NCBI RefSeq assembly: GCF_040869045.1
Contig: NC_090321.1
Span: forward strand, 33,601,426 to 33,665,425
From: Eurosta solidaginis
Lineage: Eukaryota > Arthropoda > Insecta > Diptera > Tephritidae
Reading direction: 5' to 3'
Length of the DNA: 64,000 nt
Numbering within the stretch: position 1 is the stretch's first letter; each line of letters starts with the position of its first letter. Of the stretch, positions 18,996 to 32,078 are shown piece by piece. A program made the translations under genes and the position numbers. The notes beneath the pieces are model-generated. The model ran no database searches. It had not been told where the DNA came from and saw nothing but the letters and a program-made list of their open reading frames with translations.

Positions 18996-20958
18996 ATCTT
19001 TGGCTACATGAAGCTATCATACTTTGTCGCTTTCATGCAGCTGACGCTTCGTGTGCACCTCTCCATTCAAATAAATCTGCTCGACATCAGATTTCTTATG
19101 CTGTGTTCTAATACGCGTCATGAAGCTACCCCTCATGTGCATCTTCACTAAAATTCAAAAAAATTTAATTTCAAAAATATTTATTCACCATCACAGTAGT
19201 CGTAGGAAATTTGATTTTCTCTGGTGCGCCATTCAAAAAATTCTAAGTAGGCTGTATTTAATTGCGACAAAAATTCAGAAATTTATTTAAATTTAAAAAT
19301 AATTTTTATCAAATTTGATTCGAAAAAATTGTATATAAGGATGCACTGTTTTGCTGGCATTTCATTATAGATTTGATTATTGAAGGGACAAGTCGTCTTT
19401 CTTCGTAATCGTATTTTTTTTGGCCACTGAAGTGAAATGCTAGCGCATAACTTCACATTTTTTCCTACACATATTCAAAACAGTTTTGAAGATTATTTTA
19501 TTTTTTTTTATTTTTTTTTTTGATTTTATTGCAATTATATAGACTGTCCAACAGCCCTTCTAAAAAGCCATCGTGAATTGCTAAATTTTAGACGTTCTAT
19601 CACATAGTCCCTTTTCATGTTTTTGCTTTGCATGCAAATCTGAATACCATTTTGGTACAATAGTGTGCCTTGCGCTTTCTTATGTTTATTTTTTGGTAAA
19701 TTTTGAGGAACATATTTTTTCCTACATTATTTTTTATTTTTGGAAACAAATTATCCTTGTTCCTTGGATTTTGTCCCTGAAAGTAACGATTGTAATTATG
19801 GCATACATAAGTCTTCGCTTCTCGTACTTTGTCACTTTTTTTTGAAAAGCTTGCTTTGTTTTTCCCTCACAAATAAGTGAGAACACGATTTTTTTACTGA
19901 TTTCGGTCCATATTTTACTTCCTTTATCCCGCATTTTGTTTACTTTTAATGGCATATTCAACTTCGATCTCTTTCGGTTTACAGGATCGCCATTTTTGGG
20001 AGAAATCCCAATAAAGAATTATTATTAAAGTTGTACAGTTATCAATGTATTTTATTCAATGAAAATTTTTGAAAACATGAACTTCAATGTTGAAGACTGA
20101 AAATTTAACAAGTAGAAACTATATAAAGTAAATAACAACAATTAACTCTTAACATGATAAATTAAAACAACAACCCTACAGCTAAGCTAGTAAAATTCCT
20201 CAGTTCGATTCTTACCGCGATTATTTGACACGGTTACGTTTCTATCAAAAATTTAACTTTTGTCAGTCGAAAGTTCATATTATTTCTGCAAATATTTTCA
20301 TTTTTTAGTGCCAAAAATAGTTTTTGGAAAAAATTGTTTTCAGAAATTTTGTTTGACGATTATTTTTCAAATATATACTCTTTGCCTATATTATCATGGC
20401 CTACAAAGGCTTTCTGCAACTCGAATTTTGAGAACTCGGATTTTTTAAACATCCTTATTTTCCACATTTAGTTCACTTTCATTGACATATTCAACTTAGT
20501 TATATTTGGCTAGTAACATTCCTCAGTTCAGCCTTTTTCTCTGTATCTTCCAAGCAAAAAATGTCTACGACGCATATTTGTGTTTATGGACACGTTTATA
20601 TTTCAGTGAATTTTTTTTACTTTTGACAGCCGAAAACTTAATATTATACAATCTGCAGATTTTCTTTTTTATCCGTTTAAATTATCCCAAATAGCTTTTG
20701 GGAAAATTACTTTTTAAAAAAATCCTTTATACCCTTTTAATGGTAAATGTCACCTTGGATCTGTTTGGCCAGCATCATTGCTCAGTTCCGCATATTTCCA
20801 TATATTCTTCAAAAAAAATTATGTTCGACGAATATTTGTTCTCTTCGGTTAAGACTGGCTAGTTCTCTGACAATTTACACATAACCACGTTTACGTTTCT
20901 CCCGAAAGTTGTTTGTTTCTTTCGCCCAAATTTTCATATTATTTATGCAATTTTAACT
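18996..20958. repeat. Inverted-repeat arm remnant and AT-rich decayed repeat, unit B
   Basis: Counterpart of 1525-3483. It shares the CGATTCTTACCGCG variant near 20207 with C, where A and D read CGATTGTTACCGCG. No gene seen. Confidence 0.5.
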
Positions 20959-23172
20959 GAGGCAGGCAGCTAACAGCAAATAGACAATACGACTTTCTGT
21001 ACGATAAATGGCGATGCCCCCACCAGAATTGCAGGTAATTGCCACAGCTCACCTGACATCTGACGTCAGTGCAGGGGTCATAAATTGCGTTGAATGGCAA
21101 CCGATCCTTACTTTAGCTTCTGATACTCCTTTCAATTGAGCGACCAGCCAATTATATCACCTCTAAAAAGCGGAATTTCATTAATTTAAAAAAAGCCAAT
21201 TGGGAAGATTACACATCCTTTACAAACCAATCCTTTGATACTCTTCCCGTTCCGACCGATGTCCGGCAGCGGAGAGTGCGTTCCGTAAAGTCATCGCTTC
21301 AGCTCCTGCACGCTTCATCCCGGCCGGTAGAATACCGCTTTTCCCGGCCGAAGCCGCAAATTTAGCAAGAGAACGTGACCTTGCGAGATACATCAACCAC
21401 ATCCTTAGATGCTCTTCCCGTTCCGATCGATGTCCGGCAGGGCGAGCGTGCGTTCCGCAAGGTCATCGCTTCAGCTTCTGCACGCTTCATCCCGGCCGGT
21501 AGAATACCTGAAATCATACCGCTTTTCCCGGCCGAAGCCCCAAATTTAGCAAGAGAACGTGACCTTGCGAGACACATCAAACATAGGGACCCCCTTATTA
21601 GGAGTCTTAATTTGGATATCATGCGGCTGGTAAATGAACATAAACGTATCAAATGGGAGGAGCATCTAAGGTACCGCAACCTCTCTGCGGGTGTTGGTAA
21701 ATTGTGGTCAACCGTCAAATGATTGTCTTTCCTACCAAATACAATGATAAACTTTCTATAGCCTTCAGTGACAAAACTTTATCTGATTCGAAGAATTGCG
21801 CCAGCGGCTTTTGCGGACGATTTATAATGCATTCTTCTGTAGACAAAGCCAGATGTCGTGCTAGCAGACGAGCCCATAAAGATAAACACAATGTCCCACC
21901 CATTACCATGACCCCCACAGAGGTTGAAGCAGCGATCCGTAGGGCCAGTCCTTCCAAGTCGATAGGCCCCGACGGAATAGCCATGCCAATGCTTAAACAC
22001 CTTGGCGATGAGGGAATAAAATACCGAAAAATGTAAAATGGCAAGGATAATCGCGCTACTAAAGCCTGGCAAACCTGTCAACGAAGGCGAGTCTTATCGA
22101 CCGATATCACTCCTTTCGCCAGTAGCAAAGACATTGGAAACCGTTTTCCTTATTTTACGGCAAATCTTTTCCTAGCCACGCACAAACATGGCTTCCGTAA
22201 AATGCCATTAACGCGGGTTAAATCAGCAAAAACCCCATCATAGGACAGCGCTCGTGGCACTTGACCTGTCAAAAACTTTAGACAAACAACCACGGCACGC
22301 TACTCCAAGACATAGAAGGCTCACACCTTGTCTAAAAAGATGGACCGCTAATTACCTGAGTGGCCGGCAGGCATCGGTTGAATTTAGAAACGAAATTTCT
22401 AAACCCATAAAAATTGAACAGGGGGTTCCACACGGTGGTGTCCTATCCCCGGTTATGTTCAATTTTTACATATCAAAACTCCTTTCCCCACCAGGAGTCA
22501 CAATCATTTACTATGCTGACGCCTGCACGATTATGGCTACAGGACCTGGCCTTTCAGTTGATAAATTAGTTTCTAAAATAAACAGCCATCTCCCCGATCC
22601 TTCCGGTTTCTTCGCCTCGCGCTACTTGGCATTATCACCGACAAAATTCATGGCCACCCTGTTTACGACCTGGAAGGAACAGATGTTGCGACGATGGTGT
22701 CACACTACCGACTGTCAGTCACGCAAAGATCTTAGGGGTAACGTTCGATAGTACTCTAACCTTCAGGGCTCATGCCACCGAGATTGTTTCTAAAGTACAA
22801 AGTCGCAACAAAATCCTGAAGTCGCTTGCCGGTAGCACATGGGGAAAGGATAAATAAACGTTGCTAACCACGTACAAAGCAATTGGCCGGCCGCTCATGA
22901 GCTACTCGTCACCAGTCTGGTCGCCTGGTCTTAAAAATACACACTGGAAAAGGCTACAGGCCTGCCAAAATGCTGCAATCAGAACTGTCACCGGATGTCT
23001 CCTTATGACTCCCGAACACCATCTACATAGTGAGGCCAAAGAACTCAGTATTAAAGAGCACAATGAAATGCTGAACAAACAATTCTTGCTTAATTGTCAC
23101 AAACCAGGACATCCTAACAAACAACTGCTTGATTTAGCACCGCCTCCACGGGGAGTAACGGAACATCTCTAA
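20959..23172 (+). pseudogene. Truncated non-LTR retrotransposon ORF, unit B
   Basis: Same pseudogene as in unit A. An 11-bp deletion near 21122 removes the SDH motif of the endonuclease, a 13-bp deletion shortens linker copy 1, and TGA at 21720 ends the linker frame earlier. The active site is YADA (22512-22523). It cannot encode an active enzyme. Confidence 0.85.
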
Positions 23173-23275
23173 ATCACTATGACAAGATCAATTTTTGTGA
23201 TTATATATGGTCATTGGTAAATATTTTCGTGTTTATTTCTAGGTTCTTTTTGTACTACTACTTTATCGTTTATAT

Positions 23276-23790
23276 TGTAACGATTTTAGTGAAATTCCGC
23301 TTATTTTCAACCTTCTACTAACGATCGTATCGCTAAACTGTTGAATAAATAACTCCAGTATTCAATAATGCAAAATGGCCTTTATTAGACTACTTTGAAA
23401 ATACTTCACAATAACACTTATACTTCGCAACTGATAGCGTGCATAAATCAAACTTGCTGCTTACTCAGCTTTCGCCCCTTTTATACTCTCTGCTGTCTCG
23501 TTCGCATACTTCTAGGCGTTTCTTCTTCTAGAATTTACTACTTAGTTACCAGCTATAAACTTACTAGCTATAAACTACAGATGCACGTTTATAGCCTCTC
23601 ACATAGCCATATGCGCGTATATTTGAGTAATACTTCCACTGATGATTGCATACTTTTGTGAGTATCTCTCCGCTGCTTGTATGTACATATGTGTATACAT
23701 AATGATTGATTTGTTTATGCACATACAAGTGACTGCTTAGTATTGGCTTAGAGATATTATTATCCTTTAGTGATGCTAATATTCGTCACA
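23276..23790 (-). mobile_element. Ty3/gypsy-type 3' LTR, unit B
   Basis: Same LTR, 515 bp. A 3-bp loss at the initiator region (AACTTGCTGC instead of AACTGATTGCTGC on the plus strand) and a 2-bp loss near 23620 make it slightly shorter. Confidence 0.8.
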
Positions 23791-24159
23791 ATATTAATAG
23801 TTAACGGACGCGCCCTCTTATCATATAGATCCTTATTTTTAATTTTACGTTTGTTAATTAGATCTTTTGCTATTTCATGCGTTTTTTGTAGTCTATATTT
23901 TACTTCTTTTGCATAACTTTCAACATGGTAAATTGAATCGATTTGTTCCTTTTTCACTTCATTTGGTAAGGTAACATTTCTACCGAATACTAATTCGTAT
24001 GGAGTAAATCCATTATCAGAAACCGTACTAGCAGTTGTATTGTGCAAAAATGTAAAATATTTCAAATAAACGACCCATTCGGGGAAGTTATCATTTAGAA
24101 AGGCTCGTAAGTATTCATCAAACACCCGGTGATTTCTTTCAATTGCACTTGCCAACACT
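23791..24159 (-). pseudogene. Gypsy-like integrase fragment, unit B
   Basis: As in A but without the extra T, so the frame stays open to the LTR and ends eight residues into it (stop near 23760). Asp in PEWDVY is Val here. Catalytic residues are missing. Confidence 0.8.
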
Positions 24160-24421
24160 GCCGTTTGATCCAGGCAAGCATAAGCAGGCCCTTAGCCAAA
24201 TCCACACAGAATCGGTAAACGCCTTTGTCAGGACGCACCTGGTGAACCCCGTTATTAATATGCAATATCCCACCCTTGCAGAAGAAGAAAGCACACTACC
24301 AAGGGAAACACGAGTCACCCTGGCCCAACTTCGTTCTAGATACTGTAACAGGTTAAACTCCTACTTGTCCAGAATCAACCCCGATATCATACGGCTGTTG
24401 ACAGTATTATTAGCAATTTAG
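24160..24421 (+). pseudogene. Displaced LINE 3' coding piece, unit B
   Basis: The same block with an open frame of about 85 residues ending at 24421. Contains ETRVTLAQLRSRYCN. Confidence 0.75.
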
Positions 24422-25141
24422 ATTTACTTTGTTTATAATTTTTGTTTATAAATTTTGGCATTTAAAAATACTCTAGGATACATATATAATCAAACCCATA
24501 TTAATATTTTCTATCTTGTTCTCCTTATTTGTTCAAAATCATTTTTTTTAATTTTTTTTTACTATCAAGTTTTAATGATTTGAATTTCGAAAAAAAAAAT
24601 TTTTCTTTAAACTTTCCAAAAAAAAAAACTTAGAAAAGCTGATTTTTTTGTAAATATTTTTTCTCAAAGTAAAAGCAAAGCTATCTGCGAAAAAATTCAA
24701 AGAATTGCAGACGAAAAGTATAATTTAAAATTTAATAAAAAATTTCCATTTCCAATGACTACTTTATCGTAAATACAGTTGTAACTCATTTATTAAGTGA
24801 TGTATATTGGAACGATTTTCCGTCATCCCTGCCTCAAAACCAAATTTGACAAGGGATGACGGAAAATCGTGCCAATATACATACATCATTTATCCACCCT
24901 GTCGGAAAATCAACAAAACAAAATAAGTCATTTATTAAGACTCACTACGTATACGCAAGCGATGAGTTTCTACAAATTATATACTTTATAAACATAGTTT
25001 TTAGAAACTTACTAAATATTATAGATGTTAAATTAAAAAAAGAATAGTAATAGATATTTAAGTGATTGCATAACTTAAAAAAAATATAAAAAGAAAAATA
25101 TAAATGTAGTAATACTACAAAATTTGAATAAAATTAAATTT
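24422..25141. other. AT-rich anonymous segment, unit B
   Basis: Counterpart of 7171-7892 with one A fewer near 25038, which ends the second frame at 25047. No recognised gene. Confidence 0.35.
24798..24888. other. 91-nt hairpin, unit B
   Basis: Unchanged from unit A over both arms and the loop. Confidence 0.7.
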
Positions 25142-27316
25142 AAACAAGTAAGGAAGGCTAAGTTCGGGTGTAACCGAACATTACATACTCAGTTGAGAGC
25201 TATGGAGACAAAATAAGGAAAATCACCATGTAGAAAATTAACCTAGGGTAACACTGGAATGTGGTTGTATGACATGTGTATCAAATGGAAGGTATTAAAG
25301 AGTATTTTAAGAGAGAGTAGGCCATAGTTCTATGGATGGACGCCATTTAGGGATATCGCCATAAAGGTGGACCAGGGCTGACTCTAGAATTTGTTTGTAC
25401 GATATGGGTATCAAATTAAAGGTATTAATGAAGGTTTTAAAAGAGAGTGGTGGTAATGCGTTTGTACAATATGGGTATCAAACAAAAGGTGTTAATGAGT
25501 ATTTTAAAAGGGCGTGGGGCTTAGTTCTATAGGTGGACGCATTTTCGAGATATCGCCATTAAGGTGGACCAGGGGTGACTCTAGAATGTGTTTGTACGAT
25601 ATGGGTATCAAATGAAAGGTGGTAATGAGTATTTTAAAAGGGAATGCGCTTTAGTTCTATAGGTGAACGCCTTTTCAAGAAATCGCCATAAAGGTGGACC
25701 AGAGGTGACTCTAGAATATGTTTGTACGATATGGGTATCAAATGAAAGCTGTTAATGAGTATTTTGAAAAGGAGTGATCCTTAGTTCCATAGGTGGACGC
25801 CGTTTCGAGATATCGCCATAAAGGTGGACCAGGGGTGTCTCTAGAATGTGTTTGTACGATATGGGAATCAAATGAAAGGTGTTACTGAGCATTTTAAGAG
25901 GGAGTGGGCATTAGGTCTATAGGTGGACGCCTTTTCGAGATATCGCCATTAGGGTGGGCCAGGGGTGACTCTAGAATGGTTGTACGATATGGGTATCAAA
26001 CGAAAAGTGTTACTGAGCATTTTAAGAGGGGTGGGCATTAGGTCTATAGGTGGACGCCTTTTCGAGATATCGTCATTAGGGTGGGCCAGGGGTGACTCTA
26101 GAATGTGTTTGTACGATATGGGTATCAAACGAAAGGTGTTAACTGAGCATTTTAAGAGGGAGTGGGCATTAGGTCTATAGGTGGACGCCTTTTCGAGATA
26201 TCGTCATTAGTGTGGGCCAGGGGTGACTCTAGAATGTGTTTGTACGATATGGGTATCAAACGAAAGGTGTTACTGAGCATTTTAAGAGGGAGTGGGCATT
26301 AGGTCTATAGGTGGACGCCTTTTCGAGATATCGCCATTAGGGTGGGCCAGGGGTGACTCTAGAATGTTTGTACGATATGGGTATCAAACGAAAGGTGTTA
26401 CTGAGCATTTTAAGAGGGAGTGGGCATTAGGTCTATAGGTGGACGCCTTTTCGAGATATCGCCATTAGGGTGGGCCAGGGTGACTCTAGAATGTGTTTGT
26501 ACGATATGGATATCAAATTAAAGGTATTAATGAGGGTTTTAAAAGCGAGTGGCCCTTAGATGTATATGTGAAGACGTTCTCGCGATATCATCTGTCGGGT
26601 ACTGCTAATTTATTTATATATGCAATACCACTAACAGTATTCCTGCCAAGATTCCAAGGGCTGTTGATTTCGCCTTGTAGAACTTTTTCATTTTCTTCTA
26701 CCTAATATGGTAGGTGTCACACCCATTTTACAAAGTTTTTTCCAAAGTTATATTTTGCGTCAATAAACCAATCCAGTTACAATGTTTCATCCCTTTTTTC
26801 GTATTTGGTATAGAATTATGGCATTTTTTTCATTTTTCGTAATTTTCGATATCGATAAAGTGGGCGTGGTTATGGTCGGATTTCGGCCATTTTTTATACC
26901 AAGATAAAGTGAGTTCAGATAAGTACGTGGGCTAAGTTTAGTAAAGATATATCGGTTTTTGCTCAAGTTATTGTGTTAACGGCCGAGCGGAAGGACAGAC
27001 GGTGGAAATTTTCGATATCGAAAAAGTGGGCGTGGTTATAGTCCGATACCGTTCATTTTAAATAGCGATCTGAGATGAGTGCCCAGGAATCTACATACCA
27101 AATTTCATCAAGATACCTCAAAATTTACTCAAGTTATCGTGTTAACGGACAGACGGACGGACGGACGGACATGGCTCAATCAAATTTTTTTTCGATACTG
27201 ATGATTTTGATATATGGAAGTCTGTATCTATCTCGATTCCTTTATACCTGTACAACCAACCGTTATCCAATCAAAGTTAATATACTCTGTGAGCTCTGCT
27301 CAACTGAGTATAAAAA
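25142..27316 (+). mobile_element. DINE 1, unit B
   Basis: As in unit A, with about 11 minisatellite monomers (25265-26548). It shares GACGCCATTTAGGG (25339) and CTGTTGATTTCGCC (26661) with D, where A and C read GACACCATTT and CTGTTAATTT. Confidence 0.75.
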
Positions 27317-27771
27317 TAGCCGATATTTATAATAAATATACGTACATATATTTAAAAATTAAAATTAAATAAATCCAGAGCCTTTACATTTTCTGTATAA
27401 GAAATCTTATTTGTAATAAAACCTTTTCAATTGATAAGAAGTTTGCAAAACCTCAACCTTGTAACAATATTATACGAATTTATATTTAAATATAAAAACT
27501 TGCAAAATTTTATACTTTTTATAAATTTTTTGGTGCCAGAAATCAATATATTCCTCCCCATCCATACCAGTTTTTTTAACCGGTTGTAAGTACAATCAAA
27601 AACTAAATGTACATATGAATTACAATCAGATTTCTACGCCCTTCAATCCCGTACAATGACAGTACATATTTAGATAAAATATAAGGAAATATAAAAAAAT
27701 AATGCACTATTCTTGATAAGTTTTTACATAAAAATTATGTTAACATCTCGATATTATATGTATACATAATA
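27317..27771. other. AT-rich spacer, unit B
   Basis: Counterpart of 10069-10526, with a 2-bp loss in the GTAACA(CA)ATATT tract near 27465. Nothing recognisable. Confidence 0.6.
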
Positions 27772-28405
27772 GGCCGGGTCGATTTGTGGGGAGGCAAAAA
27801 AATCGCCCATTGCTCTGTGAAAATCATATTCTAGTGATCAATATAAGAAACTTTGCCGAAGGAACCATACCTCTAACACGAATTCTGATGCCCCTCCCCC
27901 CTTTGGGTCGTAGGGGCAAATTTAGAAAAATTCCACTTTGAAATGCCTATGTTTTTTCTTTTTGGAGTTTATTTTTCTCTTTAGAAATTTATTTAGTCAG
28001 AACATATGTAAATGAAAAAATGAATTTAACTTAGTAATAGAAAAGAAATTAAAAAAAATTATTAGAAATTAGCGTTTTTACAACCCCCTTTTAAAACCAA
28101 GGCATCACTGTGATGCATTGGCATGTCGTAAACACAGTTGTGTGGGTTTTTTATTCAACCGTTTTAAAAAATGAAGGTATCACTGTGACACAATTGCAGA
28201 TCGTAAAATTGCTTGTGTTGTTTTTTTTAAGCCACCACAAGACACAGCAGGTAGAATTGAAATTGCCCCTACCCAAAAGTTCGACCCAAAGGGGGGGACA
28301 TCAGAATTCGTTTTAGAGGTATGGTTCCTTCGGCAAAGTTTCTTATTTTGATCCCTAGAATACGATTTTCACAGAGCAATGAGCGATTTTTAAATCGACC
28401 CGCCC
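27772..28405. mobile_element. ~633-bp MITE, unit B
   Basis: Same element. One base in the left arm differs (CTAGTGATC instead of CTAGGGATC near 27833). Confidence 0.7.
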
Positions 28406-28932
28406 TAATACATAAGTATTTGTATGTTTTCCACAATTACATATATTGTAAACGATAGTAGTAAAAAATAAAGCTTATACAAATGATCATACACTTTCTA
28501 GAATTTAATAAAAATAAAATACATATCGACTACTGAGAAAAGTATTCTATCCCAGAATTTGCTTCTGCCAGTTGAAAACATACTATCTTAAAATTATTTA
28601 CAAAACTGCTCTATCTCAGGATTTGTTTGGAAGAGGGCTCATCTCAGAATTTGGCCGAGGAACGCCGTATCTCATAATTCTTTTTATAAACACCCTATCT
28701 AACATCAAAGTGTATTGAATTTATCCTCAGACAGCGTGTTTTCGAAACGGCTGCGGAAATAGAATTGATACACTCAACCACTGTTGCCTCACCATATTTT
28801 CATTTGGGACTGAAAAAAGGATCAAATCTCAAAACAGTATGGTCCGCTTTTGAAAGCTTAATAAAATTTGTTCGGATTTTTTACAGTATTTGTTTTTTTT
28901 AATACTTCCGCTCTTACTATTATATCAATATG
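28406..28932. repeat. 28-bp-period repeat region, unit B
   Basis: Same six phrases starting at 28547. Otherwise AT-rich without a gene. Confidence 0.6.
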
Positions 28933-29335
28933 ATCATATGTATTTAATTAGCGAGCTTTGCTCATATTGCTTTTGCGCGCCTAAAAATCATATCCACACT
29001 ATTATGAATAAACTACATACAAAGTGTATGTGCCTACATGGTGATTAAAAGGAATAGAAACAAAAATGCAACTTTTAGAGAACAATTGTACAGCGAACAA
29101 CGGGGCATTCATATGGCTCAGCAGCTAAAGGCATCTGCCTTTGCACTGATATGAATGTTGGAGATTCGAGTTCAATGCTCAGCTCCCGAAAAGCTAGCTG
29201 ATGAAGAAGTAAAATTCACAAACATGTCTTAGTAACCATCGCCGTTTGTAAACTTACAATTTTTCTCTAATATCAATAACAAAAACGATTGTATAAAGCA
29301 ATATGAGCAAAGCTCGCTAATTAAATACATATGAT
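28933..29335. mobile_element. 403-bp element, unit B
   Basis: 41-bp ends still perfect. ACAAAGTGTATG near 29018 is ACAGAGTGTATG in the other units. Confidence 0.75.
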
Positions 29336-29387
29336 ACGTAAGATTTTTTAGTTTGGAACACTACCAGAGACGTAAATTTATAGAGAA

Positions 29388-30512
29388 CTAGCGGACCCGG
29401 CAGACGTTGTTCTTTCTGCCGTAAATTTGGCTATCCGCATACATTTTAAAAAGCTTTTTCCGTCTAACTCTGCCCTCGCCCTCTTCACTTTTTCCAAATC
29501 CTTTTATTCACTCCTCCCTCCGTTTTTTTCGCTTCATCTCTCTCCATCTTCGTCTCATTCTATCTATCTCTCAGTCTATATCTTTTGTTCCAGTCCCACT
29601 CCGAGTCTCAGTCCCAGTCCTAGTCTTAATCCCAGTCCCAATCCGTCGCTCGTCTACTTTTCGGAAAAAAGGATCGTAAATACTAATATAGGCAAATTTA
29701 TATACCAAATTTCAGGTGAATCGAATAGGACATATGTAAATAGGTATGTGGGTATTATTAATTCATGTCTCTATTTCCGCTTCGCATGCATATTTTTCAG
29801 TTTTGCTAGGTTGATGAGACTAAATCGAATATCACAATGAAAATTACTTTAGAGCTCTCAGCAACAGCTTTCATTTGATATCCATATTACCCACACATTC
29901 TAGGGGTATCCGGGTCCACGTTTTGACCTATATCTCGAGACCCTAGTCAGCCAGCGGTATAATATATTACTCTATACTAAAGCACTCATCAACAGCTTTC
30001 ATTTGTTAAACACATTTTAGGGTACCCGGGTCCACGTTTGAACAAAATCGACCGACGCATCTCTTCAAACACCGGCGACCAACTAACACACATTTCACCC
30101 TTTCGTTTTATATATGTATATAGATTTTTATTTTTCACACTTCACTATAATATTAAAATGAAATGCAGATATTCGTTGCTTTTGAAATTCGACTTAAAGA
30201 TTGCACATGGAACAACTAGAGACTCTCCTGAATTAAAAAAAAATCTCTTAGTACTTCTAAATCTCGGGCCCCCTCAGAAACCACGGGTTCGGGGTTAATC
30301 CCCCGCCCCCTCTCGACGGGCCTGGTGATGTGCTATACTTGATATCATTCGCTATAATATTTTTTATTTATAAGCACGTTGTTTAATTAAACACCAACCA
30401 CTTACACGGAAGTATATCCTCACCACCTGAAAATATGAGTGATCCTATATTTCAAGTTAGATCAAACTACACACGGAGTGCAAAGCAAATTCAAAATCGG
30501 TTTAGTAGTTTG
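29388..30512 (+). mobile_element. CTAGCGGACCCGG repeat module, unit B
   Basis: Same module. The two DINE-like monomers are present (near 29868 and 29996). Confidence 0.6.
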
Positions 30513-32078
30513 TAATTCACCACATTAACTACTTGAAGATTGGTAAAAAAACGCGTTGTTTTCGTTGAAATTTCGCAAAAAAGTTATTGAAAACGTTAAA
30601 AAATAGTTATATTGTGTTTATTATATCAAAATAATATTTTTCTAGCGTTGGAATTGACGAATTTCGTGCTACATTTCCCCAATGCTGAATTACCTACCCT
30701 TGATTTTATGCTTTACTGTCAGAGTTGGGTCGTTTCGTTCTGAACTTGTTCAATTGACCGGGTCTCTCAACTGAACAAGTGAACTAGATCTTTGATTTCG
30801 GTTCTATTTGTTCTTTTAGTTCATTTGTTCCTTTAGTTCGTTTTATCTAATGTTATTCTTTCTCACTTCTCGCTCGCGAACATTGTAAATTCATACATGC
30901 ATACGCAGAAATTCTGAGCACGAATGTCGATGATGCCACTTACACTAAAGATATGTGTGGTCATCTTTGTGTGTGGCACTGCTAAAACAATATATGTATG
31001 GACTATTATGAAAAACATCTTTTGTAAGAAACTAATTACATTTATTAAACTTGAAAAGATCATATTTACAATTTGTGTCTGTACTCTTTCAATTTCCTGG
31101 ATCTTCCGAAATTTGCAACTTAAGCTGCATGAAAGCGACAAAGCATGGAAGCTTCATGTGTAGCCAAATATTGATCGCAGAATAAAGATGTTGCAGGGAC
31201 GAAAAATAGTGTGAAGCTAGCTTCACAAAATTCTAGTAGGTCACATTCACCACCTACCACAGCAGAATTTGTTAAACTACCACTGTCTGTAGTTGTTATT
31301 TAACAATTATTTGTACAATTTTTATTCAGCTAATGTGTTCAAAATTTTAACTTTTACTCTCTAAAAATCCAATCATTGTATTTGTGTGCTTAAATTGTGT
31401 TAAAGGTTTTGGTGTGGTGGAAGTGACCTACTATAATTTTGTTACGCTCCTCTGATTTCCACCAAAGTTTGCGCCTGCAACATCTTTATTCTTCGATCAA
31501 TCTATGGTGTAGCTAAGCATACAGCAATGTTGGGCGCTGAGCGTACGTACGCTTGAAAAAAAGGAAGAACAAGATTTTTGTTTACATTTTTTTGTATGCA
31601 AATTTGTGTAATTAGTTAGAAAATGTTATTTTAAATAATAAAAGTGCGTGAAAGGTATATTACCAAAGCGAAAAAGAGTATTCAAGACCACAAAAGCTTG
31701 GTTAAACATTGTTGAAGCTATTAAAGGGCTAAAACGTGTTGGAAACTAGAAATCACTTTTTTCTCTAGTCCGCGGTGGTGTAAAGTTGCCTTTCATAATT
31801 TACAAATGCACGGGGATGCAAACAACTTTTAATACCTATTTTCCTTTGGTTTCGGGGACGGATATACCTGAAGAAATTTAATTTCTTATTTTTTTCAATA
31901 ATTGTTTGCTTTATGTAGCGACGCTCGAAAGTAGCTTCGTGTGCAGATCTTGAGACGTAGAGAAATCGTAGCTACATGTCATATCTTGTACGCGCCTATG
32001 AAGCTACGCCTCGTGTGGATCTTGCCTTACACGTTATCTGATACTACATCCTACTTTTTCTCACTTCAAAAATCAACA
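30513..32078. mobile_element. Left part of inverted-repeat element and flank, unit B
   Basis: Same arrangement as 13268-14833, interrupted by the unit B MITE (31171-31500) and DINE 2. Only scattered substitutions. Confidence 0.6.
31171..31500. mobile_element. ~330-bp MITE, unit B
   Basis: Same as 13926-14255. Confidence 0.7.
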